From: Gammaproteobacteria bacterium
GTDB taxonomy: Bacteria; Pseudomonadota; Gammaproteobacteria; JASBUN01
Assembly (NCBI GenBank): GCA_030147845.1
Contig: JASBUN010000058.1
Location: 307,585 to 371,584, forward strand
Length of the DNA stretch: 64,000 bases
Direction of reading: 5' to 3'
The notes under the pieces were generated by a model. The model was not told the DNA's origin. It ran no database searches and saw only the letters and a list, made by a program, of their open reading frames with translations. A program made the translations under genes and the position numbers. Below, piece by piece: positions 44,843 through 52,504 of the stretch. Each line of letters begins with the position of its first letter. Positions within the stretch are counted from its first letter, which is position 1.

Positions 44843-45225
44843 AGCAACCGCCTCATCCGGCGTTTTCCACCAGATGCGCTACTGGCAAGGGGCTTTAAGG
44901 CTTCTCGGCTGATATGGATCATGCGACGGTCGCAGCAACGCAGCAACACACTTTTTCGATCTTATGCGCTCAGGAGAACTTGAGAGTACATCACGTAATC
45001 CACACGCTTTTACGAATAGCCGCGTTTTCATGGCGGTTCGGGATCCGCCTGGGAAAATGGTGTCGACTGGCTCCACCGGTGGCAATGCCGATACCCAGGG
45101 GCCGGATTGCGGCCACATCGAGGCGAGGAACGCTTGCGACCCTACGCAGACACTTTACGGCCAAATCGATAGCAACCCACGCAGTGAACGTGGGTGGCTC
45201 ACGGGAAGCACCCCATTCCTATACT
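44843..45225. other. Gene-free stretch
   Basis: About 380 bp between the AbiEii relic pair and the XseA-like gene. Overlapping frames on both strands are present but none has family features or a good ribosome site. Nothing further seen. Confidence 0.4.
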
Positions 45226-45912
45226 TCACGCTCGGCTAGCGCCATTTATCCACTCACAAATCTTCATGGCTGCATGCGTCGGGGTAAACGCCGAAAAGTC
45301 AGCCACGCGATCCACCGGAAATTCATTCTCAGAGTGCCCAATGCCGGTGACCACAAGTACACCATTGCTGGCCCTAAGGGCATGGAGGAGTTCACATGCG
45401 GATTTTGCCCGGTATGCCTCAAATTGTGGCGTGGTGACATCCCCTCCACCACGAACGATCGCCAAAATGTCCCCGCGACGAACACCCTCTCTAAGATCGT
45501 CTAGCGCACGGGTTAGTCCTTCTGCACCATGAGAACGGAGAACCTTTGCCTGCCGGAAGACGTGAATTCCGTTTTTCCTTAAAATCCGAATGAAATCTTT
45601 TGCACCGAGAGAAAAGCTCTCAGTTGAGACGAGGAAGATCCTGCCGGTCAGTGGGTTCACAAGCGCCGGGATCGAAACGGGCGATTGCGCCCGAATCGCT
45701 CGCTTTTCTTTCCAGTCCGCGATCTTCAACCCGAGGATTACAGCCGCAGCGAGCACCATTAACTGTACTGCGACCAACCATGGCGCAAATACGTTTATCA
45801 ACGTAAAAGCGGCCCAAAAGACTACAACGCGATAAAACGCGCGCCTTTTCAGGAATAGGCTACAGACTAGGGTTGATACGAAAACAACGAGTTGATACGC
45901 AACAATGCCCAT
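45226..45912 (-). CDS. Membrane-anchored exonuclease VII large-subunit-like protein
   Basis: A 228-aa protein with two or three N-terminal membrane helices (VAYQLVVFVSTLVCSLFL; APWLVAVQLMVLAAAVILGL) and a cytosolic domain matching the catalytic core of XseA. GRIFLVSTESFSLGAKDFIR parallels the VGVITS...HDIL segment, GDILAIVRGGGD parallels the RGGGS motif, and VVTGIGHSENEFPVDRVADF parallels GHETDxTIADFVAD, followed by the APTP-like SAFTPTHAA. The OB-fold and the long coiled coil of real XseA are missing, so it is not a housekeeping ExoVII. Asn stands where XseA has the second metal-type Asp after GHxT. It is the third gene of a small operon beside BREX; a defence or effector role is inferred from context. 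Confidence 0.8.
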   Translation of the reverse strand: MGIVAYQLVVFVSTLVCSLFLKRRAFYRVVVFWAAFTLINVFAPWLVAVQLMVLAAAVILGLKIADWKEKRAIRAQSPVSIPALVNPLTGRIFLVSTESFSLGAKDFIRILRKNGIHVFRQAKVLRSHGAEGLTRALDDLREGVRRGDILAIVRGGGDVTTPQFEAYRAKSACELLHALRASNGVLVVTGIGHSENEFPVDRVADFSAFTPTHAAMKICEWINGASRA

Positions 45913-46031
45913 GTCAACTGACTCCAGCCTTCTTCACACGACTGCGCCGGTATCTGTGGGCTCTGGAGGTCTAGCCGGTCGAAGCACACCGTCCGAAGGC
46001 TGCGCATCATCCCGCAAAGCGTCGCGGGACC

Positions 46032-46796
46032 TCACTTCGCGCACGTCTCACGTCGACGCGCATTACAAGATACGATATACAGCAAGGCTGGGGTGATCGT
46101 TTTCCATTTCGGTTCCGTAAGTTTCCAAACTCCCCACACGCTGGCGGTCAGCCAACCCATTGGGCCGATAACGTAGGCGATCGTCGACGTGAGGCCAGTG
46201 TAGGCTGCAAAAGGGAGTGTGACGCCGATCGCCTGCGTGAGAAATCCAAGCGCCGTGGTCGAGGCCGCGTATATGCCGAAACCCGACAATTGCGCTGCCC
46301 CTAGCGCAGCGATCGTGGCCATTGGCCCACGAAAGCTGTCGGAGTCTAGGCCCGCGCGGCTTGCAAGCGTATCGAAAGCGATCGGCTCCTGGAAGAACTT
46401 CATCCGCTGACGAGGGGTCATGTTCTGAAGCGCTGCCAGTATAATCGCATGCGACAGAAACACTTCGCAGTCATCCAAAGTCGAGTCGCCCTCGTAGACC
46501 TTTAAGTGTCGTGTTGCCTCGACAATCAACTCGTCATATCGCGGCGTCGCACGAAGCTCTTCCCTGGTCACTTCGTCCGATGACTCATTGCTGAACATTG
46601 TTCGCATTAAGGTCCAAGCGCTGCGGCTGCTTCTTTCTGCCTCCGCACGAACTTTGGAGTGATAGAGCCACTTGAAGCTGCGCTCGACTTGATCCAGCGA
46701 CGCCACCTCGTCCTTGCGCTCCAGCAGAAACCAGAGGTTGCGGAGATCACGATCATCCCACCCGGAAAGGGCTTCACGTAGGCTGATGGATGTCAT
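46032..46796 (-). CDS. YaaW-like (COG4735) membrane protein
   Basis: A 254-aa protein. A helical N-terminal half (SLREALSGWDDRDLRNLWFL...; SKVRAEAERSSRSAWTLMR) is followed by a hydrophobic C-terminal half with GVTLPFAAYTGLTSTIAYVI then GPMGWLTASVWGVWKLTEP, the layout of the YaaW/DUF3944 family, whose function is unknown. ATGA overlap with the 65-aa gene upstream; 119 bp separate it from the XseA-like gene. Possibly the sensor or pore-forming half of a two-component membrane system with that nuclease-like protein. Confidence 0.72.
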   Translation of the reverse strand: MTSISLREALSGWDDRDLRNLWFLLERKDEVASLDQVERSFKWLYHSKVRAEAERSSRSAWTLMRTMFSNESSDEVTREELRATPRYDELIVEATRHLKVYEGDSTLDDCEVFLSHAIILAALQNMTPRQRMKFFQEPIAFDTLASRAGLDSDSFRGPMATIAALGAAQLSGFGIYAASTTALGFLTQAIGVTLPFAAYTGLTSTIAYVIGPMGWLTASVWGVWKLTEPKWKTITPALLYIVSCNARRRETCAK

Positions 46797-46990
46797 TCGC
46801 CTTGTTTGCCGATCAGCCCCTCAATGCGGCACGTCTGCGATCCAATAATCGGAAAGTTCGCATAACGCGGTTCAGAGGTGTGATATTCATTGCCAGAGAC
46901 ATCAATGCAAATCCCATCTTTATCCGTCGCATGATGTAATTTCCTTGATTCGGCGTGACGGAGTTTCAACAACACATGCGAATCGTACAT
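46793..46990 (-). CDS. Small protein leading the YaaW/XseA-like operon
   Basis: A 65-aa protein (MYDSHVLLKLRHAESRKLHH...), apparently beta-rich, with one Cys pair. No family recognised. Its stop overlaps the YaaW-like ATG, so they are co-translated. It could be a regulator or an antitoxin-like partner; this is a guess. Confidence 0.55.
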   Translation of the reverse strand: MYDSHVLLKLRHAESRKLHHATDKDGICIDVSGNEYHTSEPRYANFPIIGSQTCRIEGLIGKQGE

Positions 46991-47446
46991 AGCGCGGACC
47001 AGCCGGTCAACTCAACCGGAGCCCTTCCTGTCTACATACTGATGACGACTCACGTTTTCGGGTGCGGCGCCAACTCGACGGGAACGCTTTCCCACAGACG
47101 CGCAAATTCATTTTGTCTCGCGCAGCTTCCCAATGCACGAAACAAAGAGAACGCGCGGTTGGCGACGACAAAGGTTTTCGGCGGCTCGTCAGTGAGACGT
47201 CCGGTAGTCTACCGAAACCTACCGCTCAAATATCCCCGACTGACTAGCGCGTTATGGCCAAACCCGTTATGCAGGCGATTACTAAATGCGTGCTCGGTGA
47301 CGTATACGATCTACCTAAATGACCCAGCAGTAGACCCACGAGACGCGGGAGCGCGAACTGCTAGGCGCATCCGGGCCTGAGGAGGCTTCGCAGCAAAAAG
47401 GCGTCGAGGCACGTATCGATTCAGGTAAGCATGATAGGCCCCGGGG
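46991..47446. other. Intergenic stretch upstream of the operon
   Basis: About 455 bp with no gene I can support. The region presumably holds the promoter for the minus-strand 65-aa/YaaW/XseA-like operon; no clear boxes were identified. Confidence 0.35.
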
Positions 47447-47848
47447 ATGGAAGCGACGGGGAATCATGAACCACTGGTTCATGTCCTCTGCTGGGAGGAT
47501 CCGGTCAGATTCTCGGACACCGAGCCCACCTACATGGAATTTCCGATTACGGAAGAAGATCACGACGACATCTCGCTCAAGGAAAGCGTGCTGTTTCAAT
47601 GGAGAACGGATGACGCCAAGCAACCCGGGGATGCGGAATGGAACTATTGCCTGCGCCTTGCCGCGCTCGAATCAGCTGAAATCGTCAACCGAAACATCGT
47701 CCAGCCAGTGATTGCACTATTGCAGGGGAAATCGATCCGCACCGCGTTGCCGAAAGACATGAAAGGACTCGTGCATTTCGCCAAGACATCCGAACCGGGG
47801 CAATACCGTATTGTCTCAGTCCCGCACATCCGGGCACGACGCGCGTAA
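47447..47848 (+). CDS. Hypothetical protein
   Basis: A 133-aa acidic protein: MEFPITEEDHDDISLKESVL (about residues 30-49), WNYCLRLAALESAEIVNRN in the middle and a basic C-terminal tail. The codon pattern looks coding. No family recognised. It stands alone between the membrane operon and the 76-aa gene. Confidence 0.5.
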   Translation: MEATGNHEPLVHVLCWEDPVRFSDTEPTYMEFPITEEDHDDISLKESVLFQWRTDDAKQPGDAEWNYCLRLAALESAEIVNRNIVQPVIALLQGKSIRTALPKDMKGLVHFAKTSEPGQYRIVSVPHIRARRA

Positions 47849-48000
47849 CAACGGCGTCACTGCGGCACGGCTCTCCTGCAAGCCACAGGAAGCGGGGCCT
47901 TGTCGAGCGTTCCGGATCTGGATCTGAGCGGATGCGGGACGTAAACTGTTCGTTACATACAGGCACGCACCATTCACTTACATCCACGGTAGCAGAACGC

Positions 48001-48231
48001 ATGGCGATCAAGGATCTGACAACCGGCCGCGTGTACAGCACGCGCGCCTTTCGAGAGCGCCACGGCGCACAGTTCGCGAAACAGGGCATCGATCTGCGCG
48101 CGCCCTTCATCAACGAAGGCGACTGGCTCGGAGCACTGTGCGCGGCGACGCTCGATGACGAGGCAGCCGAGGCGGTGCTCGCGTACCTCAAAGCACTCAC
48201 CCCACCCGGGACAGAGCCCAACGACGATTAG
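48001..48231 (+). CDS. Small hypothetical protein
   Basis: A 76-aa protein from ATG 48001 (MAIKDLTTGRVYSTRAFRER...), with a basic N-terminal half and an acidic helical C-terminus. I prefer this start over one 23 codons upstream because the extra residues look non-coding. Convergent with the Xre gene. No family recognised. Confidence 0.5.
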   Translation: MAIKDLTTGRVYSTRAFRERHGAQFAKQGIDLRAPFINEGDWLGALCAATLDDEAAEAVLAYLKALTPPGTEPNDD

Positions 48232-48324
48232 GCCACCGAAGCGGCCGGCGCCCTCCGAAACCACAGCCTCGCCACCGGCGAACCTGCGGTGGCGAGCCCG
48301 GCGCGACACGGACCGCACCCGCCG

Positions 48325-48528
48325 TCAGCGGCGCCGGTACTCGAACAGATCCGCCACCTGGCATCCGAAGTAGGCGCACAGCCGGTCCAACACCTCCAGT
48401 TCAATGCGCGAGGCGGTTTCCTGGTACAGACGGGTGATGGTGCCCCGATTGATGCCGGTGTCGCGGGCCACATCCGCGATCTTCAACTTGCGTTCACCCA
48501 TCAAGCGGGACAGATGGCACTTGATCAT
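48325..48528 (-). CDS. Small Xre-family regulator
   Basis: A 67-aa Cro/CI-type HTH protein: MIKCHLSRLMGERKLKIADV, recognition region ARDTGINRGTITRLYQETAS, ending VADLFEYRRR. Start chosen at 48528 because AGGAGAA lies 7 bases upstream. It is divergent from the excisionase/integrase operon across a 157-bp control region, so it is probably that operon's repressor. Confidence 0.8.
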   Translation of the reverse strand: MIKCHLSRLMGERKLKIADVARDTGINRGTITRLYQETASRIELEVLDRLCAYFGCQVADLFEYRRR

Positions 48529-48685
48529 GCACCTATTCTCCTGAAGGTCAGAATAATCCACAATAAATCAAAATGCCTTGCGGAAGATCTTTTCGTAGGC
48601 TAAAATGATCTCCTATAGAACATATCGCCCTCTTGCGGAGCGCATTGTTCTTTGACAAATCCGAATGTACCAAAGGAGACCGTGG

Positions 48686-48922
48686 ATGTCACAGACCTTT
48701 CTGACCACCGACGAACTGGCGGCCCGTATCAAATACGAGCCCCGCTATATCCGCGAAACACTGAACGACGCCGTGTTCATCGAGGGGATCCACTACATCC
48801 GCCCTTTCGGGGGGCGCAAGATTCTCTATCTGTGGGAGATCATCGAGGAGGAAATGCTGCGCCAAGCGCCGGCCCTTGCGCCCGCCATTCCCCTGGCGCG
48901 CGGGGGCGTCTGCCGTGGGTAG
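48686..48922 (+). CDS. Excisionase-like HTH protein
   Basis: A 78-aa protein, TTDELAARIKYEPRYIRETL then EGIHYIRPFGGRKILYLWEI: a MerR/Xis-type HTH with wing. ATG 48686 has AAAGGAGA at good spacing. Its stop overlaps the integrase GTG start, as expected for an xis-int pair. Confidence 0.78.
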   Translation: MSQTFLTTDELAARIKYEPRYIRETLNDAVFIEGIHYIRPFGGRKILYLWEIIEEEMLRQAPALAPAIPLARGGVCRG

Positions 48923-50114
48923 GATCCGTGCCCGCCTCGGCACCGACATCCTGTTCTTTGACTTTCGCTACCGGGGGATTCGCTGCCGCGAGTACACGAC
49001 CCTGACCGATTCGCGCCCCAACCGACGCAAAATGGCGCGGGTGCTGGAACGGATTCTAGCGGAAATCACGCTAGGGACCTTCGAGTACCGCCGCTATTTC
49101 CCCAACAGCCCCCTGGCCGATCGCTTTGAGACCATGGACCGCAACCGCCCACTCCACGGCCACATCCCCACCTTTGGACTGTTCGCCGAACAATGGTTTC
49201 AGGAAAAAGAGGTGGAGTGGAAGCGCTCCTACCGTGCGACCATCCGGTCGACTCTGGACCGCTACCTGATTCCGCATTTTCGAGATACCGTGGTGAACCG
49301 CATCACCAAAGCGGACGTGCTGCACCTTCGCGCCGTTCTCGCCAAGGCACCGGGGCAAAACCGTCGCACCCTGTCAGCCGATCGCATCAACCACATCATG
49401 ACGCCATTGCGTCAGATCGTCGATGAGGCCGCAAGCCGCTTCCGCTTCACCAGCCCCTGGCAAGGCATCAAACCCCTCAGGGTCCCACGAACGGAGGTGG
49501 ATCCGTTTACGTTGACCGAGATGACCACCTTTCTAGACCACGTCCGCCCCGACTTCCAGAACTACTATACGGTGCGCTTTCTGACCGGACTTCGCACCGG
49601 CGAAATCGATGGGCTCAAGTGGCGGTACGTCGATTTCGACAAGCGGCTAATCGTCGTTCAGGAGACGATCGTCGACGGCGAACAGGAAATCCCAAAGGTA
49701 CACGCCTCTTACCGCGAGGTGCAGATGTGTGAACCAGTGCGCGCGGCGCTTCAGCGCCAAACGGAACAAACGGCCAAGATCAGCGAGTATGTCTTCTGCA
49801 TCGGCGCAGGGGCGCCGCTCGCCCATCGCAATGTCACCAAGCGCATCTGGTACCCCACGCTCGAGCGCCTCGGACTGAAGAAGCGTCGGCCGTACCAGAC
49901 GCGCCATACGGCAGCCACGTTGTGGCTCGCCGCCGGCGAGAATCCCGAGTGGATCGCCCGACAGCTCGGTCATAGCAACACCCGCATGCTCTTTGAGCGC
50001 TATTCCCGATTTGTTCCCAACCTTACCCGCCGGGACGGCTCCGCCTTCGAGCGCCTCGTCTCGCCATACCTCGGTACAACCGCGCCGGAGCGCACCAATG
50101 GAGGCGTCCGATGA
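48915..50114 (+). CDS. Tyrosine integrase (DUF3596-type N-terminus)
   Basis: About 399 aa from GTG 48915. An N-terminal arm domain of the DUF3596 kind (DILFFDFRYRGIRCREYT) leads to a core-binding domain (HIPTFGLFAEQWFQEKEVEW) and a catalytic domain with Arg in FLTGLRTGEIDGLKW, Arg/His in YQTRHTAATLWL, GHSNTRMLFERYSRF carrying the His and the Tyr nucleophile. Complete. It marks a second integrative element; I could not locate its attachment repeats. It converges with the large recombinase genes. Confidence 0.9.
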   Translation: MGRIRARLGTDILFFDFRYRGIRCREYTTLTDSRPNRRKMARVLERILAEITLGTFEYRRYFPNSPLADRFETMDRNRPLHGHIPTFGLFAEQWFQEKEVEWKRSYRATIRSTLDRYLIPHFRDTVVNRITKADVLHLRAVLAKAPGQNRRTLSADRINHIMTPLRQIVDEAASRFRFTSPWQGIKPLRVPRTEVDPFTLTEMTTFLDHVRPDFQNYYTVRFLTGLRTGEIDGLKWRYVDFDKRLIVVQETIVDGEQEIPKVHASYREVQMCEPVRAALQRQTEQTAKISEYVFCIGAGAPLAHRNVTKRIWYPTLERLGLKKRRPYQTRHTAATLWLAAGENPEWIARQLGHSNTRMLFERYSRFVPNLTRRDGSAFERLVSPYLGTTAPERTNGGVR

Positions 50115-50175
50115 GCCAGGCACCGCGAGCCAGCGCGCCAACCCCGTTTCCGACGCGCTCACAAGGCGCCGCCGC

Positions 50176-52503
50176 TTACTCATCCCTCGTCAGCGCCGGG
50201 CGGGCAATCACCAAGGCCTCGGGCAACTCGTACATCTGGGCCAACGCCTCGATTCCGCGGTCACGCAACTTCCGGTACACGCTGCTTTTGCGGTACCCCA
50301 GCAGCGGACCCAGATGCTCGATGCGAAGCCGCGGGACGCGCCGGCGCATCCAGTAGTGCAGCAGCAGATCGCAGCAGTGTACATAGTGCAGCAACGTCAT
50401 GCGCGGCGACGCATGACCCATCAGCATACTCGTCTGATAGAGCAACTTGCGCGTGGCCGACCGACCATCCAGCAGCGTTTCGAAGCGCGCGGCCTTCACG
50501 TCTCCGATTTCCTTCGGCAGGTCCGGTAACCGGTTCGCTTCCATTCCCAACAGCAACCACGTCGGAAACGAATGCCGCAGCGAATGGTACTTGATACTCG
50601 GATCCCCGGTCACCGCCCTCAGCACCGCCAGAATAATATCGAACGTGCGCTCCCGGCCCACCAATTCGTGGTCACACCCGACATCACAGAATAGCAGCGC
50701 ATCGCGATCCTCGGTTTCTGCGCAGCGCTGCGCATGCCACCGACGCAAGTAGGCCAGCTCGTCGGCAGACAGCAGATCATGCAGCGGAAACCACCGCCGG
50801 CTGCTCGCACTCTTGACCTCCCCGAGTGCGGTATCCACCATGCGCAGAAACGCTTGTGTCTTCAGGAAGACGAGGTCCTTCAATCGTAGCCGTCTTACCT
50901 CCTGGCGACGTCCCGCAAGGCGATAGCCCAACCCGGTGATCAAATACCGCATGTACCCATAACGATCGCGTAGGTCCCGCCGGACCCACACCCTGTTGAG
51001 CGTTTGGTCATAGTGATCCGGGCTTAGCACATTCGCGTTCACGCTGTGACGCGGTGACACAAAACCATCCAACTCTTCCCAGTCAACGGCCGGGACGTGC
51101 TCATTGGTTCTCATCAAGTAGGCGTGGAGGCTCTTTAAGGTTTTTCCCGCTTCGCATTGCCCCGACAGGGTAACGTGCAGATCCAGCACAGATTCGTAGA
51201 GGTCTTCGAGTTCGGAAACTTTCAGCTGCAGGATATCCCGTCCACGCGCACACGCCACCAGCTCCCGCCCCACCACAAAACTGTTCTGGATTGATTGACC
51301 TTTGTTGCGCAGCCGACCAGGCACCGTGCCGCACCGCAAACCCACGTACCACCTCGCCAGACAAACGGCGGTGGGCGACAGGCTGCTCACGTTTTCATCC
51401 ACGAGTGCCTCGAGCCCGTCAATCGGCACCTTTCGCACCGCTTGCTCCACCCGTTCGAGTGCCTCGAACTCGGCACAATAGCGAGCGCCGTTCGACCCTT
51501 CCGGCCGGCGATATGGCCGGACTCCGTCGAAGCGATCGCCTATCGTATGCCCTTCCCTGCTTCCATTTTCGCCCAGCCCTACCCCCCCACCCGTTTCGCC
51601 GGTGAGAAGCCGCCGCAATGCCGCGTCTGACATGGAATAGGAGGGATTGCGTCCCGCGGCGTAATCGACAAGATAGGGTGGCACGACCATGTCCATCTGC
51701 GTCTTGCTCCACTTGCATAACTGCGTAAGCGACTTCGGCAACGATCTCCCCAAGGCTCCAAACTTTTGTAACAATACCCGAAGGTGTTCCCAGAGCTTGC
51801 GCTCGCTCCATCCGCCATCCGGCATGTGCACCCCTTTACCGCGCGCCGTTTTGCCGGAAAGGACACGTTGATCCACCCGCAGTCGTCGTAGCAGCTGCTG
51901 CGAAATCGCGTCCGGAAATACGCGCTTGATAGTGCCCGGAACGGCCTTCGTCCTGTCGGCCGGGATATTCAGCCACACTAGGTTATCGCATCGATGAACC
52001 TCAACGATCTCCGCCCCGGAAAGGTTACACAGCAACGCCTTTTCAATCACACCCCCGTACCATATGAGGCTCAATATCCATTGCGCCACTCGCTCCTGCC
52101 AGTTGAGCTCATCAAGTGCCGCGACGCTCTGCCAAAACACCGCTTCGAGTTCGCGCGCCTGATGCCGACAAGAGGCAGTCGCCGGCGTGTGCCGCGATGG
52201 CTCATGACGGATCAGCTGGTACGCGGGCAATGGAGCCGACTTCCAGTTATGCTGCGACACCGCCTCATCCACGATCCGCCCAAATGTATGGCGCAAAAAT
52301 AGAATCTCTCCGAAGGTCCCGACTTCGCGGATCGCCGCCATGATCGTCTCCATTGCGGACCGCGTGATCTCGCCGCCGGTCCGCCCCTCCCACAACTCCG
52401 GCAACACCTCCCTGATTGCCTTCCTGAGCACCTCTCTCGAGAATTTCCGCCGCGACGATTCCTCGTCTCGCAAGCACTGCCGCACCCAGCTCTCCTGTCC
52501 CAT
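50176..52503 (-). CDS. Very large tyrosine recombinase, third gene of a trio
   Basis: A 775-aa protein from ATG 52503, which lies two bases beyond the upstream stop. The C-terminal quarter is a complete tyrosine-recombinase domain: Arg in LAGRRQEVRRLRLKDLV, Lys in GEVKSASSRRWFPLHDL, YHSLRHSFPTWLL, LMGHASPRMTLLHYVH (His and Tyr). The first 500 residues have no recognised domain and are more than twice the size of a normal integrase N-terminus. Related architectures occur in multi-recombinase mobile cassettes (Tn554-type, RIT, Gamma-Mobile-Trio); which group this belongs to is not decided here. Confidence 0.8.
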   Translation of the reverse strand: MGQESWVRQCLRDEESSRRKFSREVLRKAIREVLPELWEGRTGGEITRSAMETIMAAIREVGTFGEILFLRHTFGRIVDEAVSQHNWKSAPLPAYQLIRHEPSRHTPATASCRHQARELEAVFWQSVAALDELNWQERVAQWILSLIWYGGVIEKALLCNLSGAEIVEVHRCDNLVWLNIPADRTKAVPGTIKRVFPDAISQQLLRRLRVDQRVLSGKTARGKGVHMPDGGWSERKLWEHLRVLLQKFGALGRSLPKSLTQLCKWSKTQMDMVVPPYLVDYAAGRNPSYSMSDAALRRLLTGETGGGVGLGENGSREGHTIGDRFDGVRPYRRPEGSNGARYCAEFEALERVEQAVRKVPIDGLEALVDENVSSLSPTAVCLARWYVGLRCGTVPGRLRNKGQSIQNSFVVGRELVACARGRDILQLKVSELEDLYESVLDLHVTLSGQCEAGKTLKSLHAYLMRTNEHVPAVDWEELDGFVSPRHSVNANVLSPDHYDQTLNRVWVRRDLRDRYGYMRYLITGLGYRLAGRRQEVRRLRLKDLVFLKTQAFLRMVDTALGEVKSASSRRWFPLHDLLSADELAYLRRWHAQRCAETEDRDALLFCDVGCDHELVGRERTFDIILAVLRAVTGDPSIKYHSLRHSFPTWLLLGMEANRLPDLPKEIGDVKAARFETLLDGRSATRKLLYQTSMLMGHASPRMTLLHYVHCCDLLLHYWMRRRVPRLRIEHLGPLLGYRKSSVYRKLRDRGIEALAQMYELPEALVIARPALTRDE

Positions 52504-52504
52504 G

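Noticed and set aside
44914-45504. A 196-codon plus-strand frame running into the XseA-like gene
   Set aside because: Its 3' half is antisense to the XseA core motifs, and the 5' half shows no family or start signals.
47685-48221. A 178-codon minus-strand frame across the two small plus-strand genes
   Set aside because: Ser/Arg-rich shadow composition, no ribosome site, and it overlaps two more convincing frames.
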